A stretch of 37,698 bases of DNA, from assembly GCA_938015925.1 (NCBI GenBank), contig CALLVY010000537.1, forward strand, positions 1 through 37,698. The letters run 5' to 3'. This DNA comes from an uncultured Saprospiraceae bacterium (GTDB lineage Bacteria; Bacteroidota; Bacteroidia; Chitinophagales; Saprospiraceae). The notes beneath the pieces were generated by a model, which was not told the DNA's origin, made no database searches, and saw only the letters and a list, made by a program, of their open reading frames with translations. Below, piece after piece: positions 1 to 8,743 of the stretch. Each line of letters begins with the position of its first letter. Within the stretch, counting starts at the first letter, position 1. The position numbers and the translations under genes were made by a program.

Positions 1-819
1 TTCAATGACCAATTGATTCAATTCCCGCTGTCTTTGAATTTCCAAATCTTTTAAATCTTGTTGTTTTTCCAGCTCCGCCCGGGCCATTAATTTTCTTTTT
101 TCTGCTTCCGCAGCTACTTTGAGTTTTTCTACTTGGGTTTGCGTTTCCGCTTTAGCTAATTCGCTCTTTCTACGACTTTCTTCCATCTTGGCATTGATCA
201 TTTGTAAGCGACCATTGGCTTCTGCCTGAGCAATGGCGACTTTGCTTTGAGCTTCGGCTTTTAATTTGTCTGCTGCGGATTGCTCGACGTCTACGATGTT
301 TTGCAAGCGAATGCGTTCTAGTTCTCTTTGTTTCAAACTGGCTTGCTCCATGGCTTTGGTATAGCTTGGAGGAAAGCCAACATCTGCTAGGATAATTTCA
401 TTGATGCTAACTCCTGGTTCGCCCAAGCCTTCTTCGAGGCTTCCTTTAATCGCATCGATATAGTCATTTCTTTGAGTAGAAAAAACAGAATCAATACTGG
501 TAAATTCATTAGAGACCATCTTGGAAAGTTCCAGCGCACGAGGTCTTAAAATCAATTCGTTAAAAGCGTTGATCGAATTAAACTGTTGGGTAAAATTGTC
601 TTCATCCGTAACTCTCCAACGGATAGAAACATCTAAGTTCAATGGAACCCCATCTCCAAGGCGAATGTCTTCTAAAAGGTGTTGTTTGACTTGCACCATT
701 AGGATAGGGGAAAGTTCTTCTTCTAAGACTACTTCTTCCTCTTGCTGTTTGCAAGCGACAAAAGAAAGTAAGCAGCAAAGGATTAGTAGACCGGTTGATT
801 TTGCGATTCTATTTTTCAT
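1..819 (-). CDS. SPFH/band-7 domain lipoprotein, C-terminus cut by window edge
   Basis: Not in the ORF track because it runs off the window. Reading the minus strand from ATG at 819 gives an open frame of 273 codons to base 1. The N-terminus has a short charged region, a hydrophobic core and a lipobox ending FVAC at about residue 23, so I predict an exported lipoprotein. Residues ~35-150 resemble the SPFH/band-7 (prohibitin/HflK-like) fold, with a LDVSIRWRV block followed by the FPPSYTKAMEQ region that usually leads into the C-terminal helix. The rest is a long Ala/Glu/Lys/Gln-rich coiled coil, as in SPFH scaffolds. Family members form membrane-associated ring assemblies; substrate unknown. 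Lipid anchoring in place of a transmembrane helix is the odd point. The gene is divergent from the downstream membrane-protein gene. Confidence 0.8.
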   Translation of the reverse strand, partial: MKNRIAKSTGLLILCCLLSFVACKQQEEEVVLEEELSPILMVQVKQHLLEDIRLGDGVPLNLDVSIRWRVTDEDNFTQQFNSINAFNELILRPRALELSKMVSNEFTSIDSVFSTQRNDYIDAIKGSLEEGLGEPGVSINEIILADVGFPPSYTKAMEQASLKQRELERIRLQNIVDVEQSAADKLKAEAQSKVAIAQAEANGRLQMINAKMEESRRKSELAKAETQTQVEKLKVAAEAEKRKLMARAELEKQQDLKDLEIQRQRELNQLVIE

Positions 820-1047
820 TGTTGAATTGATTTTGTAGTAAATAATTTTGATTGCCTCCACAATATAGCGGCCTTGGTGGCGCCTTAGATTAGAGGATGA
901 CTATTCGGGTACTCCACTTTAGTATTCGTAAACTTTGGTCAAGAATCTGTTTGGAGCTATAATTGGAACCTTCATAGAAATAAGCATCAACTTAGTCTAA
1001 GGAATAGGGCTAGCTTTTCAAGACTTGTGTATTTTTACGCTTCGCCA

Positions 1048-1992
1048 ATGAAGAAATACCATTTATATACCACGATCCGATTAAAACAAGCTTTCCGAAT
1101 GCTGCAGAGCGTCGGTTGGATTTATGTCTGCTTGTTTGTGCCAATCTTAATGATTGGCATCCTGGGTTTATTAGAAAGGAGTTTGACTGGAAATTATCCG
1201 ATGACGGCCTTGGCTTTTCTCTTCGTAGTTACTAGTTTTCATTTTCAACGAAAGGACCATGATTTTCTGGACGGCCTAGGTGCTTCCCCGATGATCTATC
1301 GTTTGCTGGATTATCTTTTAATCTTTCTTCCACTTTTAGTGGGCTTGTTGATGATTGCTTGTTCTTTGGATGTTTTGTTGGTTTTCTTAATCCTTCCGAT
1401 CATAGCCGCTATCCGTCCTCCTCAGAAAAGTATTGGAGATTATATGCCTACTTTTCCCGTTTCTTTTATCCCACTAATGGCATTTGAATGGCGTTCTGGG
1501 TTTCGAAGGTACGGGTGGGGTTTGATGCTCTTGTATATTCTGGCACTTGTTGGAAGTTATCAAATGGGAGTTGGGATTGGCTTTACGATTTTATTGGCTT
1601 TGTTGTCTATAGGCTTCTTTGATGAGTTGGAGGAAAAGACTTTGTTGGAAGTATTTAAACCCTTTGATCGCTTTTTTCAACGAAAAATATATTGGCAAGC
1701 TTTGTTCTTTCATGGCTTGATGCTTCCTCATTATATCTTGTCATTAGTGTTTCATGGTCAGTTTTGGTATCTGCTATTGGTGGCTATTTTGATTGCAGAA
1801 TCTATCCTTTTATTTTGTTTGTTTTTCAAATATGCGCATTGGCATCCCAATCGGAGAAAAGCTTACAACCAGGTTACCATGGGACTTTATATTGGAAGTT
1901 TAATTGTTCCTTTTTTGGCTCCGGCAGGTTTGTTTTATTGTTGGGTCTATTATAAAAAAGCGAAAAAAAACCTAGCTTACTATTATGGATAA
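1048..1992 (+). CDS. polytopic membrane protein, putative ABC exporter permease subunit
   Basis: The protein has about 314 residues and roughly eight or nine hydrophobic segments along its whole length, with short charged loops and a basic C-terminus (YYKKAKKN). I recognise no named family. The permease call rests on its position: its stop codon lies inside the ATP-binding protein gene that follows (8-nt overlap), the arrangement of a translationally coupled two-component ABC exporter. The track start at 1027 is GTG; the ATG at 1048 (MKKYHLY) is a more natural N-terminus, though neither has a strong ribosome binding site, which is normal for Bacteroidota. Substrate unknown. Related Bacteroidota permeases belong to gliding- or antibiotic-type exporters, but nothing here decides that. 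Confidence 0.65.
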   Translation: MKKYHLYTTIRLKQAFRMLQSVGWIYVCLFVPILMIGILGLLERSLTGNYPMTALAFLFVVTSFHFQRKDHDFLDGLGASPMIYRLLDYLLIFLPLLVGLLMIACSLDVLLVFLILPIIAAIRPPQKSIGDYMPTFPVSFIPLMAFEWRSGFRRYGWGLMLLYILALVGSYQMGVGIGFTILLALLSIGFFDELEEKTLLEVFKPFDRFFQRKIYWQALFFHGLMLPHYILSLVFHGQFWYLLLVAILIAESILLFCLFFKYAHWHPNRRKAYNQVTMGLYIGSLIVPFLAPAGLFYCWVYYKKAKKNLAYYYG

Positions 1993-2680
1993 TGCGCTAC
2001 AGTTATCAAATATTCATTTTTCCTATGGAAAGGAAAAAGTACTTAGTGGTCTTTCTATGTCGATGGCGGCTGGCCAGATTCATGGCGTTTTAGGGCGAAA
2101 TGGAGCTGGAAAAACGACCCTTTTTAATATCTTGTATTCGCGTTTGCATGCAGGAATCGGCACTTGTACCTGGCAAGGGAATCCGCTTTCCTTTGAGCAT
2201 ATTGCTTTTCAAGAAACACAAAGTTATTTTTATCCCTACCTCACCGGCAGAGAGTACCTGCAACTGGTGACTCAAAACAATCCTGATTTTGCTATTGACC
2301 CTTGGAATCGGATTTTTGGATTGCCCTTGGATCGTTTTGTGGAAGACTATTCTACAGGGATGAAGAAGAAGTTAGCCTTCCTGGGAACGCTGGCCATGGA
2401 TCGCCCGATCATGCTGCTAGACGAACCCTTCAATGGCGTTGATGTAGAAAGCAATGAAAAAATATTCCAGATCCTCATGCGCCTCCGCGACAAAGGAAAA
2501 CTCATCATCCTTTCTTCCCATATTATCCATTCCCTCACGGGAACCGCGGATCAAATCCATTACCTCCAAGGAGGAAAAATTCAAGAAACTTACCTCCCCG
2601 ATTCCTTCCCACAACTAGAAAATCAACTCAAAGAATGGATCCGTCAGGAGATTCAAGGCGACCTTGAAAGTTTACTCTAA
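1985..2680 (+). CDS. ABC transporter ATP-binding protein
   Basis: A 231-residue single nucleotide-binding domain. Visible motifs in order: Walker A GRNGAGKT near residue 38; a degenerate signature YSTGMKKKLAF near 120 (STGM in place of LSGGQ, common in export-type ATPases); Walker B IMLLDEP with the catalytic Glu; a D-loop-like GVD; and the H-loop His in LSSH. It energises transport by the membrane protein encoded just upstream, whose 3' end overlaps this ATG by 8 nt. The length fits a minimal ATPase subunit of the Cu-processing/bacitracin/gliding (NatA/CcmA-like) exporter group. The weak signature motif and the absence of a third gene leave the substrate open. Confidence 0.92.
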   Translation: MDNALQLSNIHFSYGKEKVLSGLSMSMAAGQIHGVLGRNGAGKTTLFNILYSRLHAGIGTCTWQGNPLSFEHIAFQETQSYFYPYLTGREYLQLVTQNNPDFAIDPWNRIFGLPLDRFVEDYSTGMKKKLAFLGTLAMDRPIMLLDEPFNGVDVESNEKIFQILMRLRDKGKLIILSSHIIHSLTGTADQIHYLQGGKIQETYLPDSFPQLENQLKEWIRQEIQGDLESLL

Positions 2681-3329
2681 TAGCCTTTTATTTGACTTGT
2701 TAACAGCATCCCGCCATAGTGTCACAATTTAAGGACGCCCAGCCCGTAAAAACAAGAAGCCTTTATTTTTATTGTTTGCAAAATGTATCTATTTATATCA
2801 TATGAGATATTTGTATACTGTCACAAACCTTTGTTTTTTTTAGTGCTGTTTGCAACTATTTATGTCGTTTTTTTTATAGCGAATTAAAAGCCAAAAGTAT
2901 TGATATTACTAGGTTTCTGGCTCTTTTTATCAATTTCTTTTAGCGCCTTATTTTGAGACTAAATAACTTATTTATATGGCATAGTATTAGCAAGTCTTAA
3001 CTTGGTAATCTTCTCCTACTTTCCCCTAAGTAGATCATTTAGAAGGAACCTATTTTTTGGAGGATAATGGTTTGTCGGATGTTGATTTTATCTCCTGCCT
3101 AAAAAGACCTATCCTAAAGACATCAGCGTTTTATAATGCTTTTTCTCGAGAATTAAATGTCTTTCCAAAATCAAAAAACCCAATATTAAAAAAATCAAAA
3201 TACACCTCTGCCAAAAAGCTAGGAGTATTTACTGGTGTGGATTTGATCGAAGAATACAAGCTCAAGTATATTGTATTTTACCTGTAGCGTAAAATAAATG
3301 CATTGAGCGTTTTATAAAATTACTTGTAC
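2681..3329 (+). other. AT-rich intergenic region, no convincing gene
   Basis: About 650 bases between the ABC operon and the NHL-repeat gene. The only ORF (3057-3287, 76 aa) starts with TTG, has no internal Met and no recognisable motif, so I do not call it. No good rho-independent hairpin is visible after the ABC gene. The promoter of the T9SS cassette should lie near the right end, but I see no clean TAnnTTTG there. Confidence 0.5.
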
Positions 3330-5654
3330 ATGAAGACCTTCTTAAAAAAAATAATATTCCTACTCGGAATTTTTGCAAGTAGTGTTTTACCCGCTCAACG
3401 AGTAATAACCATCGCTGGTGTATTGGAAACCGCAGGGCATTTAGATGGAGAACCTTATTCTGCCTTATTCAATAATCCACATGGTATCGCTAATGATTCA
3501 TTAGGCAACTTATTCATCGTAGATCGTTTTGGAAATTATATACGTAAAATTGCCGCAGATGGAACAGTGACGACCATTGCTGGAACGGGCGAATCTGGAA
3601 GTGCCGACGGTCCGGGCGATCAAGCTACCTTTAATGAACCCTGGGGAATTTGTGTAGGACAAAACGGAGATATCTTTGTAGCAGATACACGAAATAATCT
3701 CATTCGAAAAATAGATGCCAATGGAGAGGTCAGTACTTTTGCCGGCTCCGGAAATTTTGGTTCCGGAAACGGACAAGGGCAATCCTCCACTTTTGGAAAT
3801 CCCACCGGATTGGTCATGGACAAACAAGGCAACCTTTATGTAGCCGATCACCTTACTCATATCATTCGCAAAATTAGTCCGACAGGTTTTGTCAGTACCA
3901 TTGCTGGAAAGCCTTATACCCCTGGAGCCGAAGATGGCACAGGTAGTAATGCTCGTTTTTATCGACCCTATGGAATCACTTTGGATCTGGATGAAAATAT
4001 TATCGTAGCGGATGAATGGAATCATTTGATTCGCAAGGTATCTCCTCAGGGAGAAGTATCTACGGTGGCGGGAATCGGGATTGTAGGAAGCCAAGATGGA
4101 CAGGCTACTCAAGCTAGTTTTAATTATCCCTGGGATGTAACCGTCGATAAAAATGGAGACATCTTCGTAACAGATGGATATAATAATGTAATTCGAAAAA
4201 TAGAAACAACAGGCATTGTCAGTACCTATGTAGGCACCGCTGGTGAAACAGGAGGAACGGATGGCGATGGGCCCGCCGCTACTTTTAGCGGAGCAGTAGG
4301 CTTGACTTACTATTCTCAATTGGACGAAATTTTTGTAGCAGATACTTATAATAATTTGATCCGAAAAATTATTAACCTCAATGAAGAGTCTTTAGGAATC
4401 CAATTTGTAAATCCAGTAGATGGAAGGCTTTGCGAAGGAGAGTCCTTGACCGTAAATGCTTTTCCTGATATTTTTGATGCTTATACTTTCTGGATAGATG
4501 GAGTGGAAGTAGGGCAAAGTAATGATCCTGGTTTTACGATCAATGATATTCCGGCAGGTAGTCATACCATTCAGGTGCTTGGGCAAAATGGAGGCAGCGT
4601 AGTTAGTTCGATTAGTTATCCTTTTACCGTTCTTCCTGCTCCTGTACCAACGATAAGTGTGGTCGGAGATTTGGAGTTTTTTCAAGGAGACTCGGTAACT
4701 TTGATCTCTAGTTTTGGAGAATCTTATTTGTGGAATAATGGATCTATTACAGCGCTGATTCGCGTTTTTGATTCGGGTATTTACAGCGTAGAAATCGAAG
4801 ATGAATTTGGTTGTATAGGAGAATCTCTTCCGGTAGAAGTGAACGTTATTCCACCGGTAGAAGAACCGGTCATTACTTTCTTAGAAGGGAGTGCCCTTGT
4901 CTGTCCGAATGAAAAAGTAATCCTCCAATCCAACTATGAGGACAACAACCAATGGTTCCTAGATGGTTGGGCCATCAATGGAGCGACCCAGAATACTTTT
5001 GAAGTAGAAGAAGATGGAATTTACCAACTACAGGTCAACGATACTTCTGGTCTTATTCTGTTTTCCGAAGAAGAAGAAGTGACTTTTTTACCTAAACAAA
5101 TTATAGATTTTACAACGAATAGAACGGTCGCAGCAGTAGGAGATGGAGCGATAGTTTTTACACCTGAGGTACTAGGAGTTATTTCTTTTTACTGGGATTT
5201 TGGCGATGGAAGTACTTCTATTGAACAATCACCCACTCATAATTATTTGTCTGCCGGGAAATATTCCCCCATGTTGATCACCGAAGATAATAATGCTTGT
5301 CACGATACCTTGGTTAAGACTAATCTGATTGAAATTCGAGCACAAGGCAATGGCGGACCAACGCAACCGATTGTAGACTCTACAGATATTTATATTCCTT
5401 CTGCATTCACACCAGATGGAGATCAAATCAATGATGTGTTTTTCGTACGAGGAGAAGATGTCCAAGGACTCAATCTAAGTGTTTTTAACCAATGGGGAGA
5501 GGTCGTTTTTCAAAGTAATAATAAAGAGCAAGGTTGGGAGGGAAACTTTAGAGGTAAAGACGCGCAAGCATCGACCTATACCTATGTTGCTCAAATTACT
5601 TTATACTCCGGAGTGATCGAAAAAAGAGTAGGGCACATTACCCTAATCCGTTGA
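3330..5654 (+). CDS. secreted NHL-repeat/PKD protein with T9SS type B sorting domain
   Basis: About 774 residues. Start taken at ATG 3330 (MKTFLKK) rather than the TTG at 3324, giving a clean signal peptide ending near VLPAQ. Residues ~25-350 hold six NHL repeats of the form GNLFIVD..GNYIRKI followed by VSTIAG, suggesting a six-bladed beta-propeller. Three Ig-like segments follow (~355-590), then a PKD domain with the WDFGDGST core (~620-675), then a C-terminal ~85-residue block with FTPDGDQINDVF, FNQWGEVVF and GWEGNFRG. This is the gliding-motility-associated (CHU_C) type B sorting domain, so the protein should cross the outer membrane by the T9SS. The propeller is probably a binding module; ligand unknown. 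The next gene, 43 nt downstream on the same strand, is a PorP/SprF family protein, the partner class type B substrates need. Confidence 0.9.
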   Translation: MKTFLKKIIFLLGIFASSVLPAQRVITIAGVLETAGHLDGEPYSALFNNPHGIANDSLGNLFIVDRFGNYIRKIAADGTVTTIAGTGESGSADGPGDQATFNEPWGICVGQNGDIFVADTRNNLIRKIDANGEVSTFAGSGNFGSGNGQGQSSTFGNPTGLVMDKQGNLYVADHLTHIIRKISPTGFVSTIAGKPYTPGAEDGTGSNARFYRPYGITLDLDENIIVADEWNHLIRKVSPQGEVSTVAGIGIVGSQDGQATQASFNYPWDVTVDKNGDIFVTDGYNNVIRKIETTGIVSTYVGTAGETGGTDGDGPAATFSGAVGLTYYSQLDEIFVADTYNNLIRKIINLNEESLGIQFVNPVDGRLCEGESLTVNAFPDIFDAYTFWIDGVEVGQSNDPGFTINDIPAGSHTIQVLGQNGGSVVSSISYPFTVLPAPVPTISVVGDLEFFQGDSVTLISSFGESYLWNNGSITALIRVFDSGIYSVEIEDEFGCIGESLPVEVNVIPPVEEPVITFLEGSALVCPNEKVILQSNYEDNNQWFLDGWAINGATQNTFEVEEDGIYQLQVNDTSGLILFSEEEEVTFLPKQIIDFTTNRTVAAVGDGAIVFTPEVLGVISFYWDFGDGSTSIEQSPTHNYLSAGKYSPMLITEDNNACHDTLVKTNLIEIRAQGNGGPTQPIVDSTDIYIPSAFTPDGDQINDVFFVRGEDVQGLNLSVFNQWGEVVFQSNNKEQGWEGNFRGKDAQASTYTYVAQITLYSGVIEKRVGHITLIR

Positions 5655-5697
5655 GGATAATACCACTTTAGGATAAAGCCTAATAACCTAAGAGAAA

Positions 5698-7494
5698 ATG
5701 AAAAAAATATTTACCCTTCTGAGTTTTCTGTTTTTCAGTGGATTGTTGCTGGCGCAAGATGGCCATTACTCAAGGTATCAAGATGCACCTATGTTTACCA
5801 ATCCTGCCAATACAGGAGAAGGAGAGCCACAAGATATCCGAATAGGAATAAATTATCGAAACCAAGGTGCGCAAGGAGCAAGTCCTTATCGACATTTTGG
5901 TGCTTTTTTGGATTATCGTTTAAAGAATTTAGGAATCGGTGTTTTAGTCAATCAAAATGATACCGGAGAAGCTAGTTTTAAACGAAACCAAGTGAATTTG
6001 TCTTTGGGTTTTCACAAGAAATTATCAGGAGGAAAAAATGAATTGGCTTTAGGCGTAGGCTTAGGTTTTGTGCAACAACAATTCAACCAAGATGCTTTTA
6101 ATTATGACAACCAATACGGAGTCGATGGTTTTAATTCATTGGCGGGTTCTGGAGAGACCTTTGAGACCACGAATAAAATGTTACCCGATTTTTCTGTAGG
6201 AGGAAATTATCGTTTCCAACTATCCCCAACCAATCAAGGTTTTGGAGGAATGGTCGGTTTATCTTTTGCTCATATCAATCGACCAGAAGGTTCTTTCTAT
6301 AATGACCTGGTCAGCTTTCCAATGCGAACCAGCATTCAGGCGGGCTTGTTTTTTCAAATCAATTCTGAGTTGAGGCTAAATCCTCAAGTACAATGGATGA
6401 GCCAACAGGAAGCCCGAGAGTTACTAATCAGTGCACAAGCAAATTATCAAATGGACGAGCAAACAGAATTAGAGTTTGGCTTGGGCATTAGAAAAGGAGA
6501 TGCTTTTATTTTATATGGTGGCTTGGGGAAGAAAAACTGGAAAGTTGGACTTAGCTATGACAGTAATATCTCCGCTCGAAAGGTGGTGAGAAGTAGTGGA
6601 AGTGCTATCGAATTGTCAGTAATGGTCTACTTGAGAAAGAAAAAATCAAATAGAATACCTGATCCGAAAGAAAGAGATTTGGATCGGGATGGCGTTTTGG
6701 ATAAAGATGATTTGTGTCCAACCATTCCTGGAGAAATCGATCTGGAGGGTTGTCCACGAGAAGAAAATTTAGCAAAAGGAATTAGAGATATTGATGGGGA
6801 TGGAGTGTCTGATGATAATGACCTTTGTCCGTATCAACCAGGGCTGGTGCGTTATCAGGGCTGCAATGATCGAGATGGCGATAGCGTATGGGATCACCTG
6901 GATGCTTGTCCGAGTTTGTCTGGAAGTGCCGATAATTATGGTTGTCCCGCCAATCATTCAAGTCAGGAAATAGACAGTGATGGCGATGGGGTAGTCGATC
7001 AGTTGGACAAATGTGTATACACTCCGGGCGAACCCAAATTACTGGGATGTCCAGATTCTGATCATGATGGAATCTCTGATATCATGGATCATTGTCCTTA
7101 TATCTATGGAGTCAAAACGAAAAATGGCTGCCCAATGGAAGTAGGAGAAGCTCGAAGAATTTCTGTAGAAGTGATCGAATTTGATACAGGAGCTTCGACG
7201 ATTCGGTCAAGATATTTTCCGATGTTAGATCGCTTGGCTTATGAATTGAGATTTAATGAAAATTTTCATTTGCAACTAGAAGGACATACCGATGCAGAAG
7301 GCAATGATTTACTCAATTATCAATTGAGTCAACGGAGGGCTTTCGCTGTGCAGAAATACTTGATGGAAAGAGGTTTGGAGAAAGGCCGAATGTCGATTAC
7401 TTATTATGGAGAATCAAGACCCAAAGCAACCAATTCTCAAGAAGATGGAAAGCAAAGAAATCGTCGGACAGAACTAGTCTTGATCAATAGATAA
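5698..7494 (+). CDS. PorP/SprF-family T9SS membrane protein fused to TSP3 repeats and OmpA domain
   Basis: 598 residues with a signal peptide ending at LLLAQ. Residues ~20-315 match the PorP/SprF outer-membrane barrel family: the start DGHYSRYQDAPMFTNPANTG is typical, followed by alternating beta-strand segments and a final strand VMVYLRKK. Residues ~320-480 carry four to five calcium-type thrombospondin type 3 repeats (DxDxDGVxDxxDxCP). Residues ~490-598 are an OmpA-like peptidoglycan-binding domain with EGHTDAEG, an NYQLSQRRA block and the terminal NRRTEL. Ordinary PorP/SprF proteins are ~300 aa, so this one carries its own cell-wall anchor on a rigid calcium-binding stalk. It lies 43 nt after the NHL type B substrate and is probably co-transcribed; in the SprB/SprF model it would help secrete or hold that substrate. 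Confidence 0.9.
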   Translation: MKKIFTLLSFLFFSGLLLAQDGHYSRYQDAPMFTNPANTGEGEPQDIRIGINYRNQGAQGASPYRHFGAFLDYRLKNLGIGVLVNQNDTGEASFKRNQVNLSLGFHKKLSGGKNELALGVGLGFVQQQFNQDAFNYDNQYGVDGFNSLAGSGETFETTNKMLPDFSVGGNYRFQLSPTNQGFGGMVGLSFAHINRPEGSFYNDLVSFPMRTSIQAGLFFQINSELRLNPQVQWMSQQEARELLISAQANYQMDEQTELEFGLGIRKGDAFILYGGLGKKNWKVGLSYDSNISARKVVRSSGSAIELSVMVYLRKKKSNRIPDPKERDLDRDGVLDKDDLCPTIPGEIDLEGCPREENLAKGIRDIDGDGVSDDNDLCPYQPGLVRYQGCNDRDGDSVWDHLDACPSLSGSADNYGCPANHSSQEIDSDGDGVVDQLDKCVYTPGEPKLLGCPDSDHDGISDIMDHCPYIYGVKTKNGCPMEVGEARRISVEVIEFDTGASTIRSRYFPMLDRLAYELRFNENFHLQLEGHTDAEGNDLLNYQLSQRRAFAVQKYLMERGLEKGRMSITYYGESRPKATNSQEDGKQRNRRTELVLINR

Positions 7495-7516
7495 GCAGCT
7501 GTCCAATAAAATTGAT

Positions 7517-8059
7517 TTAAACAAATTGATACATTCGGATTTCATCGAAATAATCATCTGGTCCTTTTTTGATCGCCTTCACCAGGCGACCTTCTTCTAC
7601 AAATCCCATACTCTGATAAAGATGTACAGCAGCTTTGTTTTGCGGATAAACACCCAGGCAGATCTTTTCAAGATCCGTTTGTTGTTTGGCCCATTCCAAT
7701 AATTCCTGCAATAAAATTCGTCCCATTCCCAATCCTCTAAATGCAGGCCGCATTCCCATTCCAAACTCTCCCCAATGGCGATTCCGTATTTTAGTATTGC
7801 GTTTGAAATCTAAAGAACCAACCAACTGATTGCCGAGCTCTGCCAAAAAAATAACCGATCCCTCTTCTTTTTGAAATTGATCAATTCGATTGGCCTGGGC
7901 ATTGGTGTCGAGTTTTAATTCGGCAGGAGTAGTGAGGGTGTATGGGCTGGTACTGATGATACATTCAATCAGGGCATTAAGCGCTGCGGCATCTGGTGGA
8001 AAAGCTTCTCTGATCTGAATGATTTGGCCATCCTTGAGTTGGGCAGAATTTATGTTCAT
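7517..8059 (-). CDS. GNAT-family N-acetyltransferase
   Basis: 180 residues with the GNAT acetyl-CoA fold. The pyrophosphate-binding motif A is RGLGMG in the stretch MGMRPAFRGLGMGRIL (~residue 110), and motif B is NKAAVHLYQSMGFVEEGR (~143-160). The domain covers the whole protein. Substrate cannot be read from sequence; the general look is of RimI/PhnO-type small acetyltransferases. Its ATG overlaps the stop of the upstream gene in an ATGA arrangement, so it is the last gene of a three-gene minus-strand operon whose first gene is also a GNAT enzyme. It converges on the PorP fusion with a 22-nt gap and no obvious terminator. Confidence 0.88.
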   Translation of the reverse strand: MNINSAQLKDGQIIQIREAFPPDAAALNALIECIISTSPYTLTTPAELKLDTNAQANRIDQFQKEEGSVIFLAELGNQLVGSLDFKRNTKIRNRHWGEFGMGMRPAFRGLGMGRILLQELLEWAKQQTDLEKICLGVYPQNKAAVHLYQSMGFVEEGRLVKAIKKGPDDYFDEIRMYQFV

Positions 8060-8730
8060 GAGAAGTAGGTGTTAGGTCTGGTTTCGCAAGGTTTATGATT
8101 GCTGAGCAATGTTCGAACGATCTCGTTCTGCTCCTGATTTTTATTCTTCTTATCCTTTCTTAACGCATGCTTTTCTTTTTGCTGTGCTGCCCTGTATTCT
8201 TTTAAGGCTGCTGCTGATAAATCCCGAGTTGCTTTCTTCGATTTAAAATCACCAATCTTTTGCAGTCGATGGGTTTGAGGATCTACGTAGAAAGGAAGGA
8301 ACCTATAATTTCTTTTAAAAACAAAAGGCGCTTCGGTATTCGTTTGGATGAAATTTTGGTTTCTCAAATTCCACAATTGCCCTGCACGAAATTCCACCTT
8401 ATCCGCGACATACCAATAGATCAGATCTTTGTATTCCAATAGTTTGTTCGGGATACGTGCCAGGACTTCCGCATAGACTACATCCCACTCCCTGTCAATT
8501 TGAGTCGCTAAAAATCGTTTGAGTAAATCGGTGTTGATCTTTCCATTGTAAAATTCAAGAGACTTCGACATCGACTCATGACTAGGTAAAGATTCAAAGG
8601 ATTGATTTTTCTTAGCGTTTCTGGTGTCTGAATAATCTTTTGAATAAACATATCTTCGTTTGCTCCCAGAAGTTTTCATTCTAGAGATCAACCATTTTTT
8701 TGATGTTTTATTTTTATTCTTCTCACTCAT
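8056..8730 (-). CDS. conserved uncharacterised basic protein
   Basis: Start placed at ATG 8730 (MSEKNKNKTSKK), 13 nt after the stop of the preceding gene, rather than the track start at 8790, which would overlap that gene by 47 nt. This gives 224 residues. No signal peptide or membrane segment. The N-terminal ~60 residues are Lys/Ser/Asn-rich and probably disordered. The centre has a recognisable block, LLKRFLATQIDREWDVVYAE, then a WYVADKVEF segment and FYVDPQTHRLQKI. The tail is Lys/Gln/Glu-rich. From memory, a similar RFL...GR.WD.VYSE block occurs in unnamed bacterial hypothetical proteins; I know no function. It sits between two acetyltransferases and overlaps the second by ATGA, so it is translated with it. 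Confidence 0.7.
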   Translation of the reverse strand: MSEKNKNKTSKKWLISRMKTSGSKRRYVYSKDYSDTRNAKKNQSFESLPSHESMSKSLEFYNGKINTDLLKRFLATQIDREWDVVYAEVLARIPNKLLEYKDLIYWYVADKVEFRAGQLWNLRNQNFIQTNTEAPFVFKRNYRFLPFYVDPQTHRLQKIGDFKSKKATRDLSAAALKEYRAAQQKEKHALRKDKKNKNQEQNEIVRTLLSNHKPCETRPNTYFS

Positions 8731-8743
8731 TTTGTTATCCTGA

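Noticed and set aside
521-838. 105-aa plus-strand ORF
   Set aside because: Antisense shadow of the SPFH lipoprotein gene.
3057-3287. 76-aa ORF before the NHL gene
   Set aside because: TTG start only, no internal Met, no motif; likely chance in AT-rich DNA.
3510-4319. 269-aa minus-strand ORF antisense to the NHL-repeat gene
   Set aside because: It mirrors the repeat period of the real gene, has no signal or domain, and the plus-strand frame is clearly coding.
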